Assembly (NCBI GenBank): GCA_001596135.1 | Contig: CP014773.1 | Location: forward strand, 5,332,001 to 5,396,000 | DNA: 64,000 bases | Direction of reading: 5' to 3' | Source: Mucilaginibacter sp. PAMC 26640 | GTDB lineage: Bacteria > Bacteroidota > Bacteroidia > Sphingobacteriales > Sphingobacteriaceae | Shown: positions 43,242 through 51,812 of the stretch, piece by piece | How positions within the stretch are numbered: the stretch's first letter is position 1 | Layout: each line of letters begins with the position of its first letter | Notes under the pieces: model-generated | What the model saw: the letters and a program-made list of their open reading frames with translations, nothing else | Database searches by the model: none | What the model was told of the DNA's origin: nothing | Program-made: the position numbers and the translations under genes

Positions 43242-44666
43242 TTATACTCCTGATAGTGCGCGTAGGCCTAAGCCGCGTTTTTTGTTGGTGAAGGCGAGGT
43301 ATTCTCTGTTGAAGGCTGATACGATGAAATCTTTTAGGGTGTCTGTTAGGTGACCATGTGGTTCATAGCTTACACCGCTCTTGGGATCAGTAATACGCTT
43401 CTTAAGCATCGTTCCGTCCTTATCGGTTTTCGTCTCGATATAATCATTTATCGATTCTTTGCAGTTCTCACCAATCTCAATACTGAGGCCCGGTATTTCG
43501 CCGGCAAAGATGGCATTAACAAAGTCTGCAATGCCGGCAACTGGCGGAGCAGCCTTCAGCATCTTATCTTCAATACGAAACCCTTCTTTGGCTATTGCCT
43601 CGGTGAATAATTCATAGAATGATTTTTTGTTATCATCGATATTGTTTCTGTTTTTTGTCGATTTATCACCATATTGCATAATCCTTTGAGTATACCCAAT
43701 CCTGTTAAGCCACTCTCCAACGTTTTTCCCGGCCTTGGTGGCAGTATTTAATGGGTCAACGGCAGGTAGTTCATTTACCTGCTTAATAATCCATCCTAGG
43801 CCATCTTTTACAAGCTGCCAAACAGTAACAGCGATATAAGGATAAACGTTACTATCAAGCGAAACATGCAAAAGATTGCTAACGTCCCAAGTATTTGCCC
43901 GTATGTGCTTGTCCGTGTCAAACTCTCTGAGGAACTCGTTACCAACTTTCATTGCTACATCCCACTCGCCATCAACGAATACCCTGTATTGATGCACCGG
44001 TAGCAGCTTCAGCGAATCCAGGTAATCCTGCGGTATGTGAGGGTTATCAAATATTTTAGCCTGCAGGTACGCAACCCCCGCCGGTAATGTGTCAGCCTTG
44101 AATTTATCATAGAAGCGACGCTTTACCCAATTTTGTGTTGGATTGCAGCTCATCAATATTTTAGTCGGGCATCCGGGCGAGTGAAACCAGGATCCGGCGC
44201 GCTCAATGATCTTATCCAGCGTTAATTCCTGCACTTCGTTTACCTCGTCTATAAAGGCCCCGTTAAATTCCAAACCTTTAAACCTATTCAAATCTTTATC
44301 CCGGTCGAAGTTTTCACCCATGAATAAAATCTGGCTTTTGTTAGACCAGGTTAGTACAAGATCGGTTTGGTTAAATGATTCAACATATTGTGACCAACCC
44401 TTATCTAAAAAGTTTTCTTTGAAAGTCTTCAGTAGAGTTGCTTTCAATACAACGCTGTCCTTGCGTAGCATGACCCACCTGCTGTTCGGATACATCTGGC
44501 AAAGGGATATGACCATCATGCATCCAAAGTGACTCTTAGCGCCTCTAATGGCTCCGCCGTAAAGAAGTATCCTGTTTTTCATTAACAGGCGTTTTGCTTC
44601 ACGCTGTTTTGGCGTTGGCTTGAATATTACCGGATCAGGCTGCAGGCCCATCATCTCCCCAATCAA
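43242..44666 (-). CDS. terL: Terminase large subunit
   Basis: 474 residues. ATPase: Walker A GGAIRGAKS (37-45), Walker B FIDE with Asp140/Glu141, and coupling motif region LMSCNPTQNWVKRRFYD. The C-terminal nuclease part starts near LHVSLDSNVYPYIAV. It packages DNA through the portal. It overlaps the small terminase gene by 32 bp. Confidence 0.93.
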   Translation of the reverse strand: MIGEMMGLQPDPVIFKPTPKQREAKRLLMKNRILLYGGAIRGAKSHFGCMMVISLCQMYPNSRWVMLRKDSVVLKATLLKTFKENFLDKGWSQYVESFNQTDLVLTWSNKSQILFMGENFDRDKDLNRFKGLEFNGAFIDEVNEVQELTLDKIIERAGSWFHSPGCPTKILMSCNPTQNWVKRRFYDKFKADTLPAGVAYLQAKIFDNPHIPQDYLDSLKLLPVHQYRVFVDGEWDVAMKVGNEFLREFDTDKHIRANTWDVSNLLHVSLDSNVYPYIAVTVWQLVKDGLGWIIKQVNELPAVDPLNTATKAGKNVGEWLNRIGYTQRIMQYGDKSTKNRNNIDDNKKSFYELFTEAIAKEGFRIEDKMLKAAPPVAGIADFVNAIFAGEIPGLSIEIGENCKESINDYIETKTDKDGTMLKKRITDPKSGVSYEPHGHLTDTLKDFIVSAFNREYLAFTNKKRGLGLRALSGV

Positions 44667-45108
44667 TGATCAATGGCTTAACCATGGTTACCTGGTTGTC
44701 AACCTCAGTTTTTTCGCTAATACCGTTTAGCCTTGCAGTTAAGTTGGCATTAAAGGCCCCAACCATAGCACCCTCAACCTGCTGTGTTAGGATAATTTCC
44801 TCCGCACGTGTAATGACCTCCGAAAAATCTTGACTGCAATTCTTCTTGAAGTCATTAAAGTAATGTTTGTTACAGCCGAGATACAAGTATAAACCAGTCA
44901 ATGTGTAAGGCCTTGCTGTTGGTATTGATATTATTTGGCCAGCAAACTCTCCTCCCTTTATGGCTTCCTTATTCATCCATGGGCTATCATCAACATAAGT
45001 CAAATATTCCTCTACAGCCTCCATAAGAAGCTTTGGAGAGGCAAACAACTTCTCTCTACCATGTTTATTTCTCTTTTTCCAAAAACTATTTCCTGATGGA
45101 GCTGCCAT
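44635..45108 (-). CDS. terS: Terminase small subunit
   Basis: 157 residues. Basic N-terminal part (KKRNKHGREKLFASPKLLMEAVEEYL), then PYTLTGLYLYLGCNKHYFNDF and EEIILTQQVEGAMVGAFNANLTARLNG, the pattern of Bacteroidota small terminases. It should recognise the packaging site. The repeat array 1.1 kb upstream is a candidate target. Confidence 0.85.
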   Translation of the reverse strand: MAAPSGNSFWKKRNKHGREKLFASPKLLMEAVEEYLTYVDDSPWMNKEAIKGGEFAGQIISIPTARPYTLTGLYLYLGCNKHYFNDFKKNCSQDFSEVITRAEEIILTQQVEGAMVGAFNANLTARLNGISEKTEVDNQVTMVKPLIIDWGDDGPAA

Positions 45109-45535
45109 TTTTTAATTTTTTTATTTCAAGGTACCCTGATGCGTACCCATTATGTTTTTTAGTATAGGTTTTAAGATCTTTACAGTTTCCATATCCTGAG
45201 CAAATAATCTTTCCTTTTTTGTAAGCTACCCAGTGGGCTGCCACTGTCCGTCTGAGACCGCTATCTATTGGAGGGCCGTACCATCCAACCGCAATTAAGC
45301 AAAGGTCTGGTAAAACCGTTTTATCGTTTATGAGACTCATTCTTTCATCAGAATAATAACCAAGTTTTTTAATGGCTACTGCAACATCTTTAGTTTGAGT
45401 GCCTGTTTTTCTTTTATTACCTCCAGGCTTACCAAAAGCTAATATGCTTTCTTCCGGTGTGCATCCTATCAGATTAGCAACTGCATATTGTCCACATAGA
45501 CCAGTATTTTCCGGCTGCAAATGAACTTTACCCAT
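45086..45535 (-). CDS. C39-like papain-fold protein
   Basis: 149 residues. NTGLCGQYAVANLIGC places a Cys14 at the start of a helix, and HWVAYKKGKIICSGYG gives His101: a papain/C39-type dyad. There is no transporter next to it. Proteins of this type near terminases are uncommon; it could process a phage protein. Overlaps the small terminase by 23 bp. Confidence 0.6.
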   Translation of the reverse strand: MGKVHLQPENTGLCGQYAVANLIGCTPEESILAFGKPGGNKRKTGTQTKDVAVAIKKLGYYSDERMSLINDKTVLPDLCLIAVGWYGPPIDSGLRRTVAAHWVAYKKGKIICSGYGNCKDLKTYTKKHNGYASGYLEIKKLKNGSSIRK

Positions 45536-45538
45536 ACC

Positions 45539-46177
45539 CTACAATGCTAATTGCCAATCACTCGGCCGTGAACTAAACTGTTTGAACTGAGCCTTAATCG
45601 CATCAACACGAGCACGGAAGTCCCGGCCCTTGATGTAGGCACTCGCTATCGACCTCCAATTATTTATGTTCTCAGGGTTGGAGTAACCCAATACACGAGC
45701 AGCTTCATCCCGAACACCGATAGGTAACTTCATTGCAGCTTTGGGCAGGAAAGAAGCTGGGCAGTAAGAATCGTAGATTACTGCAACTGTTAGAATTCGA
45801 ACATCAGTTTCATCAAAGGCTGGGTGAGAAGTGCGCACCGCATGGAGTAGCGATTTGATGTGAGCGGTATCTACAAGCATTGGAGTAACGCTATCCTCGA
45901 TCTGTTTGTACAGGTCCGGTTGTATCTGGGCAAGACTCCTGCCAACTATGGTCTGTTTGTTCATGCTATGGGTTGATATGCTTCTATTTTTTTTAATCTC
46001 TTTCCAGTCGTTTGAAAACTCAATATTTCCGCCTTGGTCAATGTATTTTTTCCCTACTTCGATAAGTGCTTCCGGATCTTTTGCTTTTGCAATTGTGATG
46101 TACTGTCCGACTTCCATTTTGTCAAAGTAATTTTCTATGGTGCTATTCATGGGTTGTCGTTTATCATTCGTTTTCAA
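45539..46177 (-). CDS. Hypothetical phage protein, 212 residues
   Basis: MKTNDKRQPMNSTIENYFDK (ATG 46150 also possible), helical, basic in the last third (RDFRARVDAIKAQFKQFS). Directly downstream of the repeat array, so its promoter or leader lies in it. No family recognised. Confidence 0.5.
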   Translation of the reverse strand: MKTNDKRQPMNSTIENYFDKMEVGQYITIAKAKDPEALIEVGKKYIDQGGNIEFSNDWKEIKKNRSISTHSMNKQTIVGRSLAQIQPDLYKQIEDSVTPMLVDTAHIKSLLHAVRTSHPAFDETDVRILTVAVIYDSYCPASFLPKAAMKLPIGVRDEAARVLGYSNPENINNWRSIASAYIKGRDFRARVDAIKAQFKQFSSRPSDWQLAL

Positions 46178-46500
46178 AACTGTGTTAAAAAGTATGTCAA
46201 TAGCCTATATTATATATAGGCATATTGACACACTTTAACATACTAACCGTGTTAACACACTTTTATTCGTGTTGACATAGTTTTTAGTACCGTGAGGGCA
46301 CTTTTTGGTCATTTTTACAAAGTGTGTTAACATACTTTTTGATGATTGTTTGAAAAAAAGTGTGTTAACATAGTTTCTGATACCGTCAGGGCACTTTTTA
46401 TACCGTTTTGCGTTTCGGTATAGCACTTTTTAGCGTTTTTTGAAAAGTGTGTTGACATAGTTTCCAGCCTCTCAGGGCACTTTTTGTTTTTTACGTTTTT
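46178..46500. repeat. Noncoding repeat array near terminase genes
   Basis: Several copies of GTGTTRACAYA with flanks. The two best units, at about 46355-46400 and 46442-46486, each run from AAAAGTGTGTT(A/G)ACATAGTTT to CTCAGGGCACTTTTT or GTCAGGGCACTTTTT, so their ends AAAAAGTG and CACTTTTT are inverted. Shorter copies lie at 46249-46300 and 46319-46340. No convincing gene fits. It could be a packaging site, a replication origin or a regulator-binding cluster. Confidence 0.75.
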
Positions 46501-46504
46501 CCGA

Positions 46505-46957
46505 CTAAGCGGCTCTTTTTAACTTTTTCTTGCGTTCTTCTCGTACCGATTCACGGTAAATATCTATCATTTCAGGTCTTGAAAATGGACTGATGAAGGC
46601 CGTCCATTGGGCTATATCGCCACCAGAAATAACACACTCAACGAACGAAATTATATCGATTGATGTGGTAAAAATGTAAGTGATTATACCCTGGCCAGCA
46701 TGTATAGCATGTATCAATTTCTGATCATTTGAGCAGCTACCAGTTGGGGTTTTAACTTCAATCATGTAGAGCTTTCCAGCCCATATAAATGGCATATCCT
46801 GTATACCCTTCACTACGCCCTGGCCGCGCATAAAAGTTGCTGTAACAGCATCCCGCAAGCCTCCATTGGGACAATGAAACAGCAATCCATACGTCTCCGG
46901 GTGTCTATTCCTTATCTCAGTAAAAGCATCCTGCTGAATTCTTGCCTCCGATTGCAT
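46505..46957 (-). CDS. VRR-NUC nuclease
   Basis: 150 residues with the PD-(D/E)XK VRR-NUC order: GVVKGIQDMPF (Gly51 to Asp54), then Glu67-Val-Lys69 in YMIEVKTPTG, and Gln79 in SNDQK. Structure-specific nuclease, perhaps Holliday-junction processing before packaging. Its gene is between the repeat array and operator copy 5. Confidence 0.8.
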   Translation of the reverse strand: MQSEARIQQDAFTEIRNRHPETYGLLFHCPNGGLRDAVTATFMRGQGVVKGIQDMPFIWAGKLYMIEVKTPTGSCSNDQKLIHAIHAGQGIITYIFTTSIDIISFVECVISGGDIAQWTAFISPFSRPEMIDIYRESVREERKKKLKRAA

Positions 46958-46986
46958 AACGTAAAGATAATAAAACTTATTATTTT

Positions 46987-47020
46987 AATTCGTATAGGAA
47001 TTGATTTTTATTTATATTTG
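46987..47020. promoter_or_regulatory. Phage palindrome, copy 5, in a divergent region
   Basis: AATTCGTATAGGAATT at 46987-47002 between minus-strand VRR-NUC and plus-strand metallophosphoesterase genes. Plus strand: exact -7 TATATTTG at 47013-47020, 10 nt after the palindrome. Minus strand: AATAAGT and a weaker TATCTTTA. One site could control both directions. Confidence 0.65.
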
Positions 47021-47025
47021 TCTCA

Positions 47026-48285
47026 ATGAGCTATAGCGATTATCTAGAAGAAGCGATTGCCCATATTGCAGAAAGTTCATGCAATAAGAGCGAAGCAGCC
47101 CACTTTATCATTGGAAAGTACAACCTTTCAAATAGTCATAATGCAGTCAGAAAAGCTATTGGGAAGCTGAAGGGAGCAAAGAAAATCGAACCTGAAGCTC
47201 CACAGACAATAGCATCAAAGACTCCAAAATCAGAACCTAAACCATTCGTACTGTCGGCATGGAACGATTTAACAGGTCGCATGATGGGCATCAATGATTA
47301 CTGCGAATTCTACAACCTGCCATTTGCCGACGTTGTAAGCTATAAACTAATCAGCCATACCGGCACGCCTTATTATAATATATTCTTTAAAGAAACACAA
47401 AGCGGATTGCCAACGGTTGATTATGATGCGATACGCGGTGTATTAGACCGTGAGCTTAGCAAAACATACGTTCCTCGAATTGATAACAATACTACATACA
47501 GCCATGAAGCAGTATTAAAATGGGCTGATCTGCACTTTGGGGCACACATACGAAATCTTTTATTAACACCCGACTACGACAGCTCAATATTAAAAGATGG
47601 GCTTATGTCGTCTGTAACAGAGGTAAATTCAAAGGGATTCAAAAAGGTTCATGTTCATATACTAGGTGATTTGATAGAAAGCCTATCGGGCCTTAATCAC
47701 ATCAATAGTTGGATGAGCATGAATAAGGATGAGATCGGCGCAAATGCTATTAAGCTTTGCTGTGAGGCCCTGGATATTGCTTTGAGGGATGTTGTAAACC
47801 TGGGTAAGGTAATGATCATTGGCGGCAACCATGACCGCCTAAGCAAGGATAATGACGAGGATGTAAAGGGCGGAGCAGCGGATCTTATTTCGTGGGGCCT
47901 TTCATTGAAGGGATACGATGTAGAATTTCATCCTTATATCATTTGCCATGAAGTTGAGGGAATAATGCATATCAACCTGCACGGTGATAAAATATTAAGC
48001 AAGCGCAGTACACATGATATTATATGGAAGTACGGCAAAAAGGGGATGTTCAACTTTATATTCGAAGGGCACCTGCACACAATTATTGAAAAGATGCCCA
48101 CCGCCCAGCGCGATAAATTCAATATCATAAAAGATGATGCAGTTGATCATCGCCGGATGTATGTGCCTTCATTCTTTACCGGTAACTATTATTCAGAAAC
48201 ATTAGGCTTCAATTCTAATGGCGGATATGTGATCGTATACGATAATGGAAAAGGAAAACCTAATATATTAACAGCGGCACTTTAA
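47026..48285 (+). CDS. Calcineurin-like metallophosphoesterase
   Basis: 419 residues. N-terminal HTH-like helices (about 1-50), then motifs of a binuclear metal phosphoesterase: DLH (168-170), GDLIES (from 214), GGNHDR (266-271), NLHGDK (318-322) and GHLH (348-351). Similar to Mre11/SbcD-like nucleases and to nucleotide phosphodiesterases; which one cannot be decided. Plus-strand gene in a minus-strand block, with its own operator-linked promoter. Confidence 0.8.
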   Translation: MSYSDYLEEAIAHIAESSCNKSEAAHFIIGKYNLSNSHNAVRKAIGKLKGAKKIEPEAPQTIASKTPKSEPKPFVLSAWNDLTGRMMGINDYCEFYNLPFADVVSYKLISHTGTPYYNIFFKETQSGLPTVDYDAIRGVLDRELSKTYVPRIDNNTTYSHEAVLKWADLHFGAHIRNLLLTPDYDSSILKDGLMSSVTEVNSKGFKKVHVHILGDLIESLSGLNHINSWMSMNKDEIGANAIKLCCEALDIALRDVVNLGKVMIIGGNHDRLSKDNDEDVKGGAADLISWGLSLKGYDVEFHPYIICHEVEGIMHINLHGDKILSKRSTHDIIWKYGKKGMFNFIFEGHLHTIIEKMPTAQRDKFNIIKDDAVDHRRMYVPSFFTGNYYSETLGFNSNGGYVIVYDNGKGKPNILTAAL

Positions 48286-48292
48286 AAAAAAC

Positions 48293-48610
48293 ATGGACAA
48301 CAAAAGAACATTCGATACAGGCAGCATCCGGGATAATGATACAGATAAACCATTGGTTAATCACTTTGATAGCTACACCCGGTTACGATTCGGTCACCTA
48401 TTACGGAAGGGTGCCAATAACTACGGAAAGGGTAACTGGAAGAAAGGCCAGCCCAATGAAGCTGCACTTGAAAGCCTTCACCGTCATTTAGCCTATTACG
48501 AAGAGGGATTGTTACCCGAAGAAGATCACTTATCCGCTATTATATTCAACGTGCAACTGATACTTATGAATGAAAAGTCTGCGGGGGTTGAGGTGGATAG
48601 GTATAAGTAG
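48293..48610 (+). CDS. dATP/dGTP pyrophosphohydrolase-like protein
   Basis: 105 residues. LESLHRHLAYYEEG...EDHLSAIIFNVQLI is the metal-binding pattern of the all-alpha dATP/dGTP diphosphohydrolase N-terminal family (MazG-like). It would hydrolyse dNTPs. It follows the metallophosphoesterase by 7 bp, so the two form an operon. No purine-biosynthesis partner (PurZ) is present, so a 2-aminoadenine genome is not implied. Confidence 0.72.
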   Translation: MDNKRTFDTGSIRDNDTDKPLVNHFDSYTRLRFGHLLRKGANNYGKGNWKKGQPNEAALESLHRHLAYYEEGLLPEEDHLSAIIFNVQLILMNEKSAGVEVDRYK

Positions 48611-48680
48611 TACCCCAACCCGTCTGTTCACCAAATCCACTTGTTCATGTAACATAAACAGATTCATTAGCCCTATAAGG

Positions 48681-48992
48681 CTACAAGCCTAGATTATACG
48701 CCCAATTTCTAAACCATTGAATATACCTTGTTTCATATCCCCACCTACCTGTGATTAGGTAAACTATCGGTGATGAAATAACAAGCAATACCCAAATTAC
48801 GGGATATATCGGCAAGGTAAATCGCCAAAGTAAGCTTTTAGTTTTTCTTTTATACTTGAAGAAATCAAAAGGAGAAAATCTTACAATTTCTTTATCATAC
48901 AATTTAGACTTTTGATATGGTGTCAGTTCCAATTCTTTTATAAGCCAATCCTGTACTTCAAAATGACTTGCTTTTCTTAAATTACTGTTCAT
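48681..48992 (-). CDS. Small membrane protein, 103 residues
   Basis: N-terminal charged helices, then LLWRFTLPIYPVIWVLLVIS and IVYLITGRW with two membrane helices. Convergent to the dNTPase gene. Unknown role. Confidence 0.5.
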   Translation of the reverse strand: MNSNLRKASHFEVQDWLIKELELTPYQKSKLYDKEIVRFSPFDFFKYKRKTKSLLWRFTLPIYPVIWVLLVISSPIVYLITGRWGYETRYIQWFRNWAYNLGL

Positions 48993-49056
48993 ACTTTATC
49001 TTATTTATAGTTATTATACATTTACTTCATAATTCAGTTACGGATGCCGTCTAATA

Positions 49057-50025
49057 CTACCTCAACAAAAAATCAGCTAAATCTAACCCCCCGGCGCGCT
49101 CTTCATCGGTGGCAATTCGTTCGATGTGATCAGAGATTGACAGGCCGAACTCTTTAGCCTTTAAAGCCCATTCTGAATAAGCATTCAAATCAGGAAACAA
49201 AGTAACACTTCTATTTGCCACGCTGGCTAACTTTCCGGCACTTAGGCCGCCTTTCATACAGCAACTGAGCCAAGTATACTTATCAATAAATAAACTCGCT
49301 ATAAGGGCTGTTTTCTCGCTTTCTACAATTGCGATTGGCCGTCCGGGGTAACGAGCTATCAAATGCTCACCAAATAAGCACTGCTGCAGGTTAAAATCCG
49401 GATAGATCGGTTTGTATTCCCTGCTTGATGTATGCGCCCATGAAGTCTTGCTATCCTTATCCCGGTGCCCATCTTCTTTGTATTTGATGTACTTACCCGA
49501 ACGGACCCGGCCGGCGGTGTCTACCTGCCAGAATATGCACCAGTTTTTAAATGTGCCGATATTGTACTCTTTAAATTTATCGCTAACCACCTGCTTGTCA
49601 AACCTACTGCACAGGAACTCATAAAGGTTATTCCATCCCGGAGCGCATAACGTCGGAGTCACATGCTCTACAGGTATATAGCTGGTTGGTAGTTGTTGGT
49701 ATGCTTGCCTCGGCGCAGGTGCTGTATAAACCGATTCGGCCTCCATTTCAATACCATACTTTTTAGCCAGGTAACCAATAGCTTCATAGTATTTAAATGA
49801 AAGGTGCTGCATAACGAAATCCGTTACGTCTCCGCCCTTGCCGCTGCTGAAGCATTTGTAAATACCCTTTACTGGGTTGACCGAGAATGATGGTGTACGC
49901 TCATTACTGAACGGCGAAAGCCCTACCCACTCCTTGCCTTTTTGCTTCAACGTAACGAAGTCACCAATAACATCAACGATACTAGCCGCCTCCGTTACTT
50001 CAGTTATTTTTTCTTGTGGTATCAT
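49057..50025 (-). CDS. DNA primase with degenerate zinc site
   Basis: 322 residues. CHC2-like N-terminal fold: GLSPFSNERTPSFSV and GIYKCFSSGKGGDVTDF. The usual zinc ligands Cys, His and last Cys are Ser (37, 40, 61); only Cys58 remains. Then a TOPRIM-like core (AIVESEKTALIA, later LFPDLNAY). Synthesises primers for phage replication. ATG overlaps the helicase stop (TAATG). Confidence 0.78.
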   Translation of the reverse strand: MIPQEKITEVTEAASIVDVIGDFVTLKQKGKEWVGLSPFSNERTPSFSVNPVKGIYKCFSSGKGGDVTDFVMQHLSFKYYEAIGYLAKKYGIEMEAESVYTAPAPRQAYQQLPTSYIPVEHVTPTLCAPGWNNLYEFLCSRFDKQVVSDKFKEYNIGTFKNWCIFWQVDTAGRVRSGKYIKYKEDGHRDKDSKTSWAHTSSREYKPIYPDFNLQQCLFGEHLIARYPGRPIAIVESEKTALIASLFIDKYTWLSCCMKGGLSAGKLASVANRSVTLFPDLNAYSEWALKAKEFGLSISDHIERIATDEERAGGLDLADFLLR

Positions 50026-51137
50026 TAAAATGGAGCCTCCTGTTCTTTTATGGTGATGCCCGGGGCTACATATGGGAAGCCTTCAAACTTTGGATTCTTT
50101 TGATATTTAGCGTTTCCTTTCACATAAGGATTCACCCAAACAATACCAACCATAATATAGTGAGTTACAAATTCACGCGCTTTTGTTTTGCCAACTGAAA
50201 CAGCATTGTTTTGGAAGTAATTACATATGTTATCAATAAGCTCTGAATATTTTAAGTACTCCGCTTTGCTGAAAACATAATCCACAATACCAATATGGGC
50301 GGCGTTCCAAGATGGCTCAGTTGGATCAACTTGTTTTTTCCCGCCCCTATCACTCCCACCGGTAGTAATTTTACCAGAGAATCCTTCAACTATTTGAGGC
50401 ATACCTCTTTCATCGCGATTGAAAGCAAATAGTTCGAATGGTGCCGACCTGGTAAACTTTGGTGAGCACACGATTAATTTATCGGCATTTACCTCAACAG
50501 ACATCACCGTTTCGGACTTATTGATCATTTCTGTGCCCAAATGTCCGCGCGCATGCTCCGTTCCCTTGTTCTGGTGAAGGATGCTACAAATATGGGTGTT
50601 ATACTCTTCTGCCCAGCGCATCAGGTCGCCGGTGATTACAGTTGCCTGCTCAGGGTTGTTGATATCAAATATCAAATCGCGAACACCGTCGATTATTACC
50701 AGGTCCGGGGAATACATTTTGATAATCTCTTCAACTATTTCAATCCGCTTTGGTGGGCTGAATATCTTTAGGTCATAGAAACTCAAGTTCGGGCAAGTGC
50801 GCATCCCTGACATTGATAATACCCAATGCTGAGTTCTTGATCCGTAGTATAATCCCTGCTCTGTATCAATCCAAAGTACTTTAGTCTCTGCCTGTATTGA
50901 CTGCGAAACGATCCATGATGTAACCGTTGTTTTACCTGACTTAGCCTGGCCAATAATGGTGCTCAATGATTTCTTCGTAAATACCGATGCGCCGTTTATT
51001 TCAAATACAAGATCCGGTTTAGGTATTTCTATTCCCTGTGGAATAAGGGAAGCCAGTATAAGATCCTGAAGTGTTTTTTCAGGGGCGGGGGCGGATGCGC
51101 TTATGTCGGCAACCAATTGTAATACTTTTGGTTCCAT
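50025..51137 (-). CDS. RecA-fold replicative helicase (RepA-like)
   Basis: 370 residues. Walker A GQAKSGKT (63-70), Walker B LVIIDG (Asp150), arginine/His motif SILHQNKGTEHARGHLGTE. AAA_25/RepA-type hexameric helicase expected to work with the primase whose gene overlaps its stop. The C-terminal part is winged-helix-like. Confidence 0.8.
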   Translation of the reverse strand: MEPKVLQLVADISASAPAPEKTLQDLILASLIPQGIEIPKPDLVFEINGASVFTKKSLSTIIGQAKSGKTTVTSWIVSQSIQAETKVLWIDTEQGLYYGSRTQHWVLSMSGMRTCPNLSFYDLKIFSPPKRIEIVEEIIKMYSPDLVIIDGVRDLIFDINNPEQATVITGDLMRWAEEYNTHICSILHQNKGTEHARGHLGTEMINKSETVMSVEVNADKLIVCSPKFTRSAPFELFAFNRDERGMPQIVEGFSGKITTGGSDRGGKKQVDPTEPSWNAAHIGIVDYVFSKAEYLKYSELIDNICNYFQNNAVSVGKTKAREFVTHYIMVGIVWVNPYVKGNAKYQKNPKFEGFPYVAPGITIKEQEAPF

Positions 51138-51421
51138 TTATAGCGCGTTAAAAAGTTGTGATTGAACTGGCTGTATTATGGCTGCAGTCGGTGCAAACAT
51201 TTTTTGCTGGGCGATATGCTTAGTAAATCGCTTTTCCTGCGCATCGAAATATTCTTTACCTAACTCTGTAGCGTAAAAATCAAAACCTAAATCGTATGCA
51301 GCTATACGGGATGAACCGGATCCTAAGTGAGTGTCAAGAAGTTTTTGGCCATAACCAACGCAGTATTTTGTTAGTATATGCCTATAAAGCTTATATGGTT
51401 TTTCTGTTGGATGAAATCTAT
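51136..51421 (-). repeat. 286-bp identical repeat, copy A (3' end of methyltransferase)
   Basis: Every base matches 53276-53561 when compared by eye. It covers the last about 93 codons (from RFHPTEKP) and the stop. Direct orientation, spacing 2,140 bp between starts. Recombination would delete the helicase and fuse the second enzyme's 5' part to the shared end. Confidence 0.95.
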
Positions 51422-51812
51422 CTTTCTGGTTTGGGTTCTTTTTATAGATACGTGTACCACCAGCAGAACACCAGGCATATTCCATTTCCGCAAAATCTCG
51501 TCCGTACATCGTCTCACCCTTATCCCATACAGCAAAATATTGACTACACGGTAAATTGAAGTAATTACCTCCCCATATAATTTGGTTTTTACTAACCCTA
51601 AACAACTCGTCAAAATATAGTTGGTCTGGAACTCCAGAATCCCAATCTTTTTTACTTGGTTTTACTGTTTTACGCCCCCCCATATTCATCTGATTTACAC
51701 CTATCCCGTACGGTGGATCCACAATAGCCAAATCAAAATACTTATCTGGGTAGCGGCCCATCATAGCCATATTGTCCTCATTTGTTACGATACTTATTGG
51801 CATGTTATCCAT
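51138..51812 (-). CDS. DNA methyltransferase A (beta class, N6A or N4C)
   Basis: 224 residues from ATG 51812 (or ATG 51803). DPPYG (32-36) is motif IV; SAM-binding HLGSGSSR lies at 162-169, after it: beta-type order. The middle (about 40-130) should recognise the target and differs strongly from the paralogue. The start overlaps the helicase stop (TAATG). Likely DNA protection or regulation. Confidence 0.85.
   Translation of the reverse strand: MDNMPISIVTNEDNMAMMGRYPDKYFDLAIVDPPYGIGVNQMNMGGRKTVKPSKKDWDSGVPDQLYFDELFRVSKNQIIWGGNYFNLPCSQYFAVWDKGETMYGRDFAEMEYAWCSAGGTRIYKKNPNQKDRFHPTEKPYKLYRHILTKYCVGYGQKLLDTHLGSGSSRIAAYDLGFDFYATELGKEYFDAQEKRFTKHIAQQKMFAPTAAIIQPVQSQLFNAL

Noticed and set aside
46235..46426. 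63-codon minus-strand frame as a gene
   Set aside because: The frame only reads the DNA repeats (KKCPxGxxNYVNT twice), so the protein repeat is a by-product of the array.
46178..46500. CRISPR array
   Set aside because: Units are uneven in length and spacing, have inverted ends, and no cas gene is present.
48293..48610. 2-aminoadenine (Z) genome system
   Set aside because: Only a MazG-like dNTP hydrolase is present; no PurZ or DatZ-like gene could be found.
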